DNA of 5,061 nucleotides, taken from assembly GCA_937967535.1 (NCBI GenBank), contig CALCMV010000005.1, positions 1 through 5,061 of the forward strand, given 5' to 3'. Position numbers and translations under genes: made by a program. Shown one piece after another: positions 1-5,008 of the stretch. Position 1 is the stretch's first letter, and every line of letters starts with the position of its first letter. A model generated the notes under the pieces. It was not told where the DNA came from, ran no database searches, and saw only the letters and a program-made list of their open reading frames with translations. This DNA comes from an uncultured Saprospiraceae bacterium. Its GTDB lineage: Bacteria; Bacteroidota; Bacteroidia; Chitinophagales; Saprospiraceae.

Positions 1-908
1 TTAAAGCCCAAAATCGGCACAAAACCTTGTGCGATGCCCAAGACAGGAAAATTGGCAAACATCATCATGCGACTAATAATTCCGTAGGTAGAAACCGCCA
101 TTTCTCCGCCTTGTACAAATAAGCTGTTATTCAAAACAATAGCCAAAAGGCTCACCACACCTTGTCGGGCAAAAGTCACGGAACCAATTGCTCCAATCTC
201 TTTGATGATAGGAATATTGGGTCGGAAACATTTGACATTTAGCTTCAATTCTGATTTGCCAAATAGAAAAAACCACGTCGCATACAGCGCACTTGCGATA
301 TAAGAAATGGTCGTTGCCCAAGCCGCACCTTTGATGCCCATATCAAAGCCGACAATCAGAATCGGGTCTAAAATAATATTGACCACAGCCGGGATGAGTA
401 TAATGAACATCGCCATCGTCGGGTAGCCTTCGGCACGTATCACATTATTACTCATCATTGCCCAAGCCAAAAAAGGAATACCGTAAAGAATGATGTGAAA
501 ATACTCTTTGGAAGGTGTCAACAAGTCGCCTTTTCCACCAAAAATACTCAACACCGTATCTTGGAATAAAAAACCAAGTAATACAAAACTAAGGGATAGT
601 ATCACCGTTAGAATAACTTGATTACCAAAGGTTTGGTGGGCTTTTTCGTCATTCTCTTCACCAAAAGCACGCGAGATAATAGATGCCCCGCCGACCCCAA
701 TAGCCATTCCGATACTCGCAATCAAAAAAGTAATCGGCATCACGACCGCCACTGCACCAATCCCCATCGTACCTACCCAACGACCAACAAATATCGTATC
801 CACAATGCCATATATTGACATCACCAATATCCCGATAGAAGCCGGAATCGCCTGCCCTCTCAACAAAGTGCCTAATTTTTCTGTACCAAAATGGTTGTTC
901 GTATTCAT
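1..908 (-). CDS. MATE family multidrug efflux transporter (3' end outside window)
   Basis: An inner-membrane exporter of the MATE family, which expels drugs or metabolites in exchange for Na+ or H+. Reading from ATG at 908-906 gives 302 open codons with no stop before the window edge; the family is usually about 450 residues, so roughly the last third is missing. The start is firm because an in-frame TAA sits two codons upstream (914-912). Visible family marks are GIVDTIFVGRWVG near residues 34-46, with the conserved TM1 aspartate at 37; GVGGASIISRAFGEEN near 71-86; NNVIRAEG in the middle; and FPVLGIAQGFVPILGF at the end of the visible part. The chain is mostly alternating hydrophobic helices. 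The ATG overlaps the glucanase stop as ATGA, so the two are probably translationally coupled. The family assignment is secure; the substrate cannot be inferred. Confidence 0.93.
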   Translation of the reverse strand, partial: MNTNNHFGTEKLGTLLRGQAIPASIGILVMSIYGIVDTIFVGRWVGTMGIGAVAVVMPITFLIASIGMAIGVGGASIISRAFGEENDEKAHQTFGNQVILTVILSLSFVLLGFLFQDTVLSIFGGKGDLLTPSKEYFHIILYGIPFLAWAMMSNNVIRAEGYPTMAMFIILIPAVVNIILDPILIVGFDMGIKGAAWATTISYIASALYATWFFLFGKSELKLNVKCFRPNIPIIKEIGAIGSVTFARQGVVSLLAIVLNNSLFVQGGEMAVSTYGIISRMMMFANFPVLGIAQGFVPILGF

Positions 909-2620
909 TCTTTAATCATCTGCTGCAAAACCACTGCGCCATTATTCTGATTAATTATACGCACAAAATGCAAACCTGTTAGTTGCGAAGCATTTAGGGT
1001 AAAGCTATTGCCTACATTGGTATAAGTAGCAACGACTGTTTCATTTCCATTCAAAATCTCAATGGTATATTGGTCTAATATACCTGCGATGTGGTGTATA
1101 TCGTCGTCAGGTGTTGCCCACAATACCAGACAATCGCTACTGCCTGTGGCGTGTGGTGCGAGCAATGCCGTTTTTGCCAATGAAATATCATCAAAACAGG
1201 TTTCGCCCAAATCATCGCCCAAATCAAAATTCAGCAATACATTCAGCGTGACAGGTGCTACAAATTCAAACGTGTATTGCGTCCATGTATTGCTGAGTGT
1301 GATATTGGTGTAGTAATAGGAAGAAAAATTGCTAGGATGGATAAGCGAAATGTCCAAATCTTTTCCATTATTGTCGGCTTTTGCCCAAAAACTAAGGGTG
1401 TAATGCTGCCCTGCTACAAGGTTGACATCATCGCGTCCGAGTTGAATATCCCAGAAATTATTCCCATTATTTTGCACATCTACGCACATGGCGGTGTTGC
1501 CTTCGTATGCTTGCGTATTGTCGAGATTGAAATTGGCGGAAGCCCCATTGAATTGATTCATTGACCAATGCAAATTACCGTTTTCAAAATCATGGTTGAG
1601 CAATTCGTTTGGTGAAATATCGGTATAAAAAGTATTGGAAACCGAACCGCAGGGCGTGGTCACATCCACTGCAATATTGCCTCCCGAATTGCCCAAATCT
1701 ACGACAATTTCGGATGTGCCTTGTCCGCTAATGATTTGAGCGTCAGTAGGTACTGACCAGTTGTAAGTGGCTCCGGCTACATCAAGTACCGAGTAAGTTT
1801 GTGCTGTTGAGTAGGGTTGAAGCATGGCGGGTCCGGCTATTTGTATGTTGGGCAATTCCTGATAAACACGCACCCAATCTACCTCCATAGTTTGCGGAAA
1901 AACGGTAGAAGCATTGGGGTAGCCGGGCCAATTTCCGCCCACTGCAACATTGAGGATAAAATGAAAATCATGTATGAAGGGCCAAATATAATTCGAAAAA
2001 TCGGGATGGTTGTGGCTGATGGCGTGGTACAATTGCCCGTCCATATACCAGCGAATCACATCCTCTTCCCACTCAATGCTAAAGACGTGAAATGCCGTAT
2101 GAAAATTGCCGGAAGACAGGCTGTACGAATTGCCCGAACTACCTTTATCGTTGTAAGCATTGCCGTAGTGACAAGTTCCGTGAATGGTGTTCGTATCGTG
2201 ACCGAGATACTCCACGATGTCAATTTCGCCGCTTCGGGGCCAGCCGCCATACACATCGTCGGTAGGCATCATCCAGAAGGCGGGCCAAATCCCCTGACCA
2301 ATGGGCATTCTGATACGTGCTTCGAGTCTGCCGTATCTGAAATCCGCTTTGTCTATGGTGCGGATGCGGCTGGAGGTATAGGTGCTGCCGGATTGTTTGG
2401 CGATAATTTTGAGTGTGCCATTGGAGACTTGGACGTTGCTGCCACTGGTATAGAATTGGAGTTCGTTATTGCCCCAACCGCCTCCGCCGACTTGATATTC
2501 CCATGTGTTGAGGTCAAGCGAAGTGCCGTTAAATTCTTCTTCAAAAACTAAGTTCCAACATTGGGCGTGACCTGCTCTCGCAATTGCGAGGCAAAATAAT
2601 AAACTCAATAAGTATTTCAT
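905..2620 (-). CDS. Secreted GH16 endo-beta-1,3-glucanase (laminarinase type) with CBM and T9SS-like C-terminal domain
   Basis: Predicted to hydrolyse beta-1,3- or mixed-linked beta-glucans outside the cell. Residues 1-19 form a Sec signal peptide (hydrophobic core, then AGHA before Gln20); it is not a lipobox, since Cys21 follows Gln. The GH16 domain covers about 22-255. The catalytic motif EIDIVE is at 132-137, with Glu132 as nucleophile, Asp134 as helper and Glu137 as acid/base. GGWGNNELQFYT (47-58), the WPAFWMMP stretch (112-119) and NVAVGGNWPG (224-233) are laminarinase-type marks. Residues 256-336 look like a PKD/Ig-like linker. Residues 338-484 resemble a CBM4/9 jelly roll, ending GETCFDDISLAK. 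Residues about 486-571 resemble a T9SS type A sorting domain, ending LHFVRIINQNNGAVVLQQMIKE-like beta strands, but the usual PNP opening is replaced by TPDDD. No SusC/SusD genes lie nearby. The GH16 call is secure; exact glucan specificity is inferred. Confidence 0.94.
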   Translation of the reverse strand: MKYLLSLLFCLAIARAGHAQCWNLVFEEEFNGTSLDLNTWEYQVGGGGWGNNELQFYTSGSNVQVSNGTLKIIAKQSGSTYTSSRIRTIDKADFRYGRLEARIRMPIGQGIWPAFWMMPTDDVYGGWPRSGEIDIVEYLGHDTNTIHGTCHYGNAYNDKGSSGNSYSLSSGNFHTAFHVFSIEWEEDVIRWYMDGQLYHAISHNHPDFSNYIWPFIHDFHFILNVAVGGNWPGYPNASTVFPQTMEVDWVRVYQELPNIQIAGPAMLQPYSTAQTYSVLDVAGATYNWSVPTDAQIISGQGTSEIVVDLGNSGGNIAVDVTTPCGSVSNTFYTDISPNELLNHDFENGNLHWSMNQFNGASANFNLDNTQAYEGNTAMCVDVQNNGNNFWDIQLGRDDVNLVAGQHYTLSFWAKADNNGKDLDISLIHPSNFSSYYYTNITLSNTWTQYTFEFVAPVTLNVLLNFDLGDDLGETCFDDISLAKTALLAPHATGSSDCLVLWATPDDDIHHIAGILDQYTIEILNGNETVVATYTNVGNSFTLNASQLTGLHFVRIINQNNGAVVLQQMIKE

Positions 2621-2699
2621 GTAAAAAAATTATAGACGTGGATTTGGAGATGCGAATTTACAAAGAATAACTTGAAAATGAGACCTTTACTCCTCACTA
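2621..2699. other. 79-base gap between the unknown gene and the glucanase gene
   Basis: AT-rich spacer between two same-strand genes. On the minus strand TGAG and CTCA, separated by 10 bases and followed by TTTT, could make a feeble hairpin, too weak to call a terminator. The minus strand also contains TATTCTTTG (2669-2661), one base longer than the Bacteroidota -7 box TAnnTTTG, with no TTG at the right distance upstream. The glucanase start at 2620 is preceded by T/A-rich sequence and no Shine-Dalgarno. It is undecided whether the glucanase has its own promoter here. Confidence 0.4.
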
Positions 2700-3440
2700 T
2701 TACCCTTTTTGTCGGGCAATAAACTTTACATATTCCCACCCTAAATTTTTTCTGATTCCGTAAATTTTATAGGCTAATGATTCGGAAGCCTCATCCCCAT
2801 AGAAGAAGTTGAATATGAGGTTATAATCTTCTGATTTGGCATTTTCTGTGTAGTGTTTTTTTATTTTGGAAAAATTATTTTCGCTAATTTGTAGTTTATT
2901 ATTTGAATGAAATTGGACGTAGATTTCCTGCTCTACATGGTCTTTTAATGTAATGGCTTTACCCTTCTCCATTACGTATAATGTGCGGTAGGCATATTCC
3001 TGTGTCCGTTGGATAATTAATTCTTCTGTATAAGCCTCGCTTGCCCAAAAATAGGGCGCACAGAAATTTCTTTTGACGAAGGCTTGTATCTCAAATTTGC
3101 TTGAAAAATCACTGGTATAGCGGTCTGTCCATGCACCGCCTATATCATCTGCGAGATTGAGAACGACTTGTATGGTGCGGTCTTTTTTTGAGTGAATGTT
3201 AGCATTTATTTTGCCCAATTCTTCTTGAATAATTTGCTCTGCATTAAGCTCTTGTAATTCATTTAACTTAAATAAAATGTGGTCTGCACCCATCGGATTA
3301 TAACCTGCTATCGGGAGTATCATATCCCTTTTTTGTTTGCCTTGTAACATTAATAAATACGCCTCGAATCGCTCACCATTGCGCGGGAGTTGATAGAGGT
3401 TTTGCATTTTTTGGAGGATTGGGTGGAGGGTGAATTGCAT
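2700..3440 (-). CDS. Conserved-looking hypothetical protein, third gene of the toxin-antitoxin operon
   Basis: A 246-residue protein that I cannot assign to a named family. It has no signal peptide and no membrane segment, so it is probably cytoplasmic. Dense, family-like blocks suggest a real fold: LYQLPRNGERFEAYLLMLQG (15-34), LPIAGYNPMGADH (42-54), a Glu/Leu-rich helix (about 59-77), WTDRYTSDFSSKF (104-116), RNFCAPYFWASEAY (124-137) and RTQEYAYRTLY (145-155) followed by TLKDHVEQE (164-172). The tail (about 186-246) is basic and aromatic. Aromatic, Arg and His residues cluster at 104-172, but no classic catalytic motif is recognisable. The start at 3440 lies 5 bases after the toxin stop, which implies co-transcription; Met12 is an alternative start. 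Composition is AT-richer than the glucanase downstream. It could be a stand-alone housekeeping gene beside which the toxin pair landed, or a functional partner of that pair. Confidence 0.8.
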   Translation of the reverse strand: MQFTLHPILQKMQNLYQLPRNGERFEAYLLMLQGKQKRDMILPIAGYNPMGADHILFKLNELQELNAEQIIQEELGKINANIHSKKDRTIQVVLNLADDIGGAWTDRYTSDFSSKFEIQAFVKRNFCAPYFWASEAYTEELIIQRTQEYAYRTLYVMEKGKAITLKDHVEQEIYVQFHSNNKLQISENNFSKIKKHYTENAKSEDYNLIFNFFYGDEASESLAYKIYGIRKNLGWEYVKFIARQKG

Positions 3441-3445
3441 TTTAA

Positions 3446-3745
3446 CTACTGATGAAAATCCTTATCCGGATGTTGGCGAGTATCAAAAATACTGGAAATG
3501 ATGAGTTGTCGTCCGTTCAATCTGTAATAAAGTCGCCTATGTTTATCAACCCTTACAAATCTTATGGTTTTTCTTTTCGGTGCTTTTCTGCCAATAAGTG
3601 GATGTTTTTTGAGTACAGCTATTTTATCAAAAACGCTACTCACAAATTTTTCAGCCGTTTTGGGCGAGTGATTGACCTCCAAGTAATTAGCTATCGCATA
3701 AAAGGTATCTAAAGCCCTGTTGTTCCATCTTACTTTTTCAACCAT
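3446..3745 (-). CDS. Type II toxin of the RelE/ParE superfamily
   Basis: A 99-residue small basic protein with the RelE/ParE fold pattern. An N-terminal strand (VRWNNRAL, 5-12) leads into two helices (about 12-48) with YLE at 21-23. Then come the HPLIGRKAP turn (48-56), the strand TIRFVRVDKHRRLYYRLNGR (60-79) and the closing LIISSIFDTRQHP (81-93). IRxxxVxxHxxxYYR and FDTRQ(H/N)P are typical of the ParE-like branch. RelE members cleave mRNA in the ribosome and ParE members poison DNA gyrase; which applies here cannot be read from the sequence, although the DTRQ ending and H69/R70/R71 resemble ParE-type chromosomal toxins of Bacteroidota. The ATG lies inside the end of the antitoxin gene (16-base overlap, different frame), a standard arrangement giving coupled translation. 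Length and motifs are intact, so the toxin is probably functional. Confidence 0.88.
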   Translation of the reverse strand: MVEKVRWNNRALDTFYAIANYLEVNHSPKTAEKFVSSVFDKIAVLKKHPLIGRKAPKRKTIRFVRVDKHRRLYYRLNGRQLIISSIFDTRQHPDKDFHQ

Positions 3746-3975
3746 CGCGACATTTTTTGAAGAGCAACCTCATGTTCAACTAAATTTTCAGGTAAAAAAC
3801 TCGCTTCAATATCTGCATTAAGTCGAAGTTTTTGTTCCGGTGTTAATTCGATATTATCTGTTGCTGTATCGGTAATGACACTCGCCATAACTTCATACAA
3901 ATGCTCCAATAATGCTTTATCATTCACATTGGCAATCATTTCTATCATACCGCCCTTTAATTCTAATGTATTCAT
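3730..3975 (-). CDS. Antitoxin of the RelE/ParE-type module
   Basis: An 81-residue acidic partner that should bind and neutralise the toxin encoded just after it. The N-terminus (MNTLELKGGMIEMIANVNDKALLEHLYEVM-like helices, residues 1-30) looks like the short helical opening found in Bacteroidota addiction-module antitoxins. The C-terminal half LTPEQKLRLNADIEAS (44-59), then ENLVEHEV (63-70) and RWLKK (77-81), matches the usual toxin-wrapping tail with a xxVxHExxxxxxxxWL pattern. No helix-turn-helix or AbrB/MazE-type DNA-binding domain is obvious, so autoregulation is uncertain. The start at 3975 is preferred because the MNTLELK opening is family-like; Met10 and Met13 are in-frame alternatives. 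The stop TAA overlaps the toxin start region. It is the first gene of the minus-strand block, next to the divergent region before efp. Confidence 0.8.
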   Translation of the reverse strand: MNTLELKGGMIEMIANVNDKALLEHLYEVMASVITDTATDNIELTPEQKLRLNADIEASFLPENLVEHEVALQKMSRWLKK

Positions 3976-4046
3976 AAAAATCTATAAGTATGTAAATCAG
4001 AATTTTCAAAAACAATATAAAAATACCATTTTCTACACAAAAAACC

Positions 4047-4063
4047 CAATCTTAGCAATCTTA
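4047..4063. repeat. Tandem direct repeat CAATCTTA x2
   Basis: Two identical 8-base copies (4047-4054 and 4056-4063) separated by one G lie about 75-90 bases ahead of the antitoxin start. One copy per 9 bases is close to a helical turn, as in some operators, but nothing else shows that a protein binds here. It could be chance in AT-rich DNA. Confidence 0.45.
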
Positions 4064-4085
4064 AAATTATTTAGGCATTTAGTAA

Positions 4086-4118
4086 TTTTTTGAAACCAAC
4101 ATGTTGTCGATAAATTTG
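4086..4118 (+). promoter_or_regulatory. Candidate Bacteroidota-type promoter P1 upstream of efp
   Basis: The -7 box TAAATTTG (4111-4118) fits TAnnTTTG exactly. A -33 element TTG ends the run TTTTTTG at 4092, leaving an 18-base spacer, within the range known for Bacteroidota primary sigma factor promoters. It would give an efp leader of about 195 bases passing through the palindromes and the hexamer array. Confidence 0.4.
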
Positions 4119-4123
4119 CAATG

Positions 4124-4155
4124 TTGCTTATCCCTCCGAAGGAGGCTTAAATTTG
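4124..4155 (+). promoter_or_regulatory. Candidate Bacteroidota-type promoter P2 upstream of efp
   Basis: A second TAAATTTG (4148-4155), identical to the P1 -7 box, has TTG at 4124-4126 and a 21-base spacer. The CCTCCGAAGGAGG palindrome (4133-4145) sits inside that spacer, so a hairpin or bound protein there would interfere with it. The box may equally be part of a repeated module rather than a working promoter. Confidence 0.3.
4133..4145. repeat. Short palindrome CCTCC-GAA-GGAGG
   Basis: Perfect 5-base GC-rich arms (4133-4137 and 4141-4145) around GAA. It stands out because its surroundings are AT-rich. It is not followed by a T-run, so it is unlikely to be a terminator. It lies beside another palindrome and a hexamer array, suggesting a composite intergenic repeat. 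Confidence 0.7.
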
Positions 4156-4174
4156 TCCCGTATAGCTATCGGGA
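4156..4174. repeat. Palindrome TCCCG-T-ATAGCTAT-CGGGA
   Basis: Outer arms TCCCG (4156-4160) and CGGGA (4170-4174) enclose the perfect palindrome ATAGCTAT (4162-4169), with one unpaired T at 4161. Without that T it would be an 18-base perfect palindrome. It touches the first unit of the hexamer array at 4175. My recollection is that near-identical CCCGATAGCTATCGGG sequences recur between genes in Bacteroidota; this needs a genome search to confirm. Confidence 0.75.
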
Positions 4175-4210
4175 GAACTTGTTCTTAAACTTGAACTTAA
4201 ACTTAAACTT
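4175..4210 (+). repeat. Degenerate hexamer array (AAACTT)n upstream of efp, six units
   Basis: Six consecutive 6-base units: GAACTT, GTTCTT, AAACTT, GAACTT, AAACTT, AAACTT. Three units are exact, and every one ends in CTT. The same unit occurs in two further arrays after efp, so this is not an isolated simple repeat. The array covers the position expected for the -33 element of the P3 promoter. Confidence 0.85.
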
Positions 4211-4225
4211 TATTTAGTACCTTTG
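4191..4225 (+). promoter_or_regulatory. Best candidate efp promoter P3 (TACCTTTG)
   Basis: TACCTTTG at 4218-4225, followed by CGCC, is a textbook Bacteroidota -7 box. The closest TTG (4191-4193) lies inside the hexamer array and leaves a slightly long 24-base spacer. Transcription would start near 4230, giving a leader of about 90 bases before the efp ATG at 4320. The call rests on the -7 box; the -33 assignment is weak. Confidence 0.6.
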
Positions 4226-4319
4226 CGCCGAATTTTTTAATAATTTTATCAAAACAAAATAAACATATCCATACATACGCCTGACCATCGGTTATGGATT
4301 ATTAACTATTGACTAAGAA

Positions 4320-4889
4320 ATGGCAAGTACAGCAGATATACGCAACGGATTGTGTTTTGAGTACAGCAACGACATTTACTCTGTCGTTGAATTTCAACAC
4401 GTTAAGCCCGGTAAAGGACCGGCTTTTGTCCGTACTAAAATGAAAAGCCTCACCAACGGAAAAGTCATTGACAACACCTTTCCATCGGGTCACAAAATCA
4501 ACGTAGTACGTGTAGAACGCCGCACCTACCAATACCTCTACAACGACGATTCGGGCTATCATTTTATGGATGGCGAAACCTACGAGCAAATCAGCATACA
4601 GGAAAAAATGATAGACAATGCGGATTTGTTGAAAGAAGGGTCGAATGTAGAAATTCTATTTCACGCAGAAAAAGAAATTCCATTGACACTTGATATGCCT
4701 CAATACATCACTTTACAAATCACCTATACCGAACCCGGTGAACGCGGCAACACCTCATCTTCCAATGTCACCAAACCTGCTACCGTAGAAACAGGCGCAG
4801 AGATAAAAGTGCCTTTATTTATCAACGAAGGTGACTTCATCAAAATAGACACACGCACCAAATCTTATATGGAAAGGGTTAAGAAGTAA
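4320..4889 (+). CDS. efp: Translation elongation factor P
   Basis: EF-P binds between the ribosomal P and E sites and promotes peptide-bond formation at polyproline and similar stalling motifs, in the cytoplasm. At 189 residues it has the full family length. The KOW-like domain I covers about 1-64, with the tip loop KPGKGPAF (29-36); Lys32 aligns with the modified Lys34 of E. coli EF-P. OB domain II covers about 66-127, starting VRVERRTYQYLY (63-74). Domain III covers about 131-188, with the signature TYTEPGERGNT (135-145), KPATVETGAEIKVPLFINEGD (152-172 region) and the final YMERVKK. The start is fixed by an in-frame TAA two codons upstream (4314-4316); no strong Shine-Dalgarno is seen. The P-G-K-G-P tip loop has a proline after the second glycine, a form linked in Actinobacteria to activity without lysine modification. 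accB follows, as is common in this phylum. Confidence 0.98.
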   Translation: MASTADIRNGLCFEYSNDIYSVVEFQHVKPGKGPAFVRTKMKSLTNGKVIDNTFPSGHKINVVRVERRTYQYLYNDDSGYHFMDGETYEQISIQEKMIDNADLLKEGSNVEILFHAEKEIPLTLDMPQYITLQITYTEPGERGNTSSSNVTKPATVETGAEIKVPLFINEGDFIKIDTRTKSYMERVKK

Positions 4890-4891
4890 TT

Positions 4892-4933
4892 AAGTTTAAG
4901 TCTAAGTTTAAGTCTAAATTTAAGTTTAAATTT
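4892..4933 (+). repeat. Degenerate hexamer array (AAGTTT)n after efp, seven units
   Basis: Seven units: AAGTTT, AAGTCT, AAGTTT, AAGTCT, AAATTT, AAGTTT, AAATTT. The unit is the reverse complement of the AAACTT unit found before efp and again at 4967-4996. The array starts 3 bases after the efp stop codon. The alternation of AAGTTT and AAGTCT in the first four units suggests a 12-base duplication step. Confidence 0.85.
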
Positions 4934-4996
4934 TGAGTTGATTTTGCCGTAGGCAAAAAAGATTTTAAACTTAAACTTATGCTTAAACTTAAACTT
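4904..4996 (+). terminator. Long nested hairpin between efp and accB (possible attenuator or processing element)
   Basis: The oppositely oriented hexamer arrays can pair: 4904-4933 with 4967-4996, of which by hand count about 25 of 30 positions are Watson-Crick pairs. An 8+8 base internal loop separates this from a perfect inner stem, TTTTGCC (4942-4948) and GGCAAAA (4952-4958), with loop GTA. The inner stem followed by AAAAAAG is not a classic rho-independent terminator in this direction, since the strand lacks a T-run right after it. The structure could partially terminate, be an RNase site, or simply be repeat DNA. Confidence 0.5.
4967..4996 (+). repeat. Hexamer array (AAACTT)n before accB, five units
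   Basis: Units are AAACTT, AAACTT, ATGCTT, AAACTT, AAACTT. It ends 12 bases before the accB ATG, so it occupies the place where a ribosome would load. It has the same orientation as the array upstream of efp and is inverted relative to the one at 4892-4933. Confidence 0.85.
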
Positions 4997-5008
4997 CAAT
5001 CACGCACT

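Larger units (their letters stand above)
3976..4319. other. 344-base divergent intergenic region between the antitoxin gene and efp
   Basis: No gene is supported here. The part near the antitoxin (3976-4080) is strongly AT-rich and contains a direct repeat CAATCTTA at 4047-4054 and 4056-4063, a possible operator for the toxin-antitoxin operon. A poor minus-strand promoter candidate there is TTTTTTG followed about 20 bases later by TATTGTTT. The part near efp (4085-4230) holds three plus-strand TAnnTTTG boxes, two short palindromes and a hexamer array, listed separately. From about 4230 to 4319 is an A/T-rich untranslated leader with a small CCAT/ATGG inverted repeat near 4285-4297 and no recognisable riboswitch. 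Confidence 0.6.

Noticed and set aside
127..818. Short open frames (127-321 minus, 618-818 plus) in the MATE region
   Set aside because: The MATE reading frame is continuous through here with clear family motifs, so these are shadows.
2056..2544. Minus-strand frames of 66 and 63 codons inside the glucanase gene
   Set aside because: They are out-of-frame overlaps of the GH16 coding sequence with low-complexity Ala/Thr/Pro-rich translations.
1817..2551. Plus-strand open frame of 244 codons opposite the glucanase gene
   Set aside because: It lies fully antisense to a well-supported GH16 gene with intact catalytic motifs, and its translation shows no recognisable domain. A GC-rich opposite frame without stops explains it.
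2661..2669. TATTCTTTG on the minus strand as a glucanase promoter
   Set aside because: One base longer than TAnnTTTG and no TTG at a proper upstream distance, so not called as a feature.
3452..4093. Plus-strand frames of 86 and 72 codons across the toxin-antitoxin genes
   Set aside because: They are antisense to the toxin and antitoxin, lack recognisable features, and the second runs into AT-rich intergenic DNA.
4302..4589. Minus-strand frame of 95 codons inside efp
   Set aside because: It is antisense to the unmistakable EF-P coding sequence.
4942..4960. Classic rho-independent terminator after efp
   Set aside because: The stem has only three GC pairs and is followed by A residues, not T residues, on the transcribed strand; in the opposite direction no gene reads into it.
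4892..4996. CRISPR array between efp and accB
   Set aside because: Units are 6-base, contiguous and degenerate, with no spacers of uniform length; it is a simple-sequence inverted repeat.
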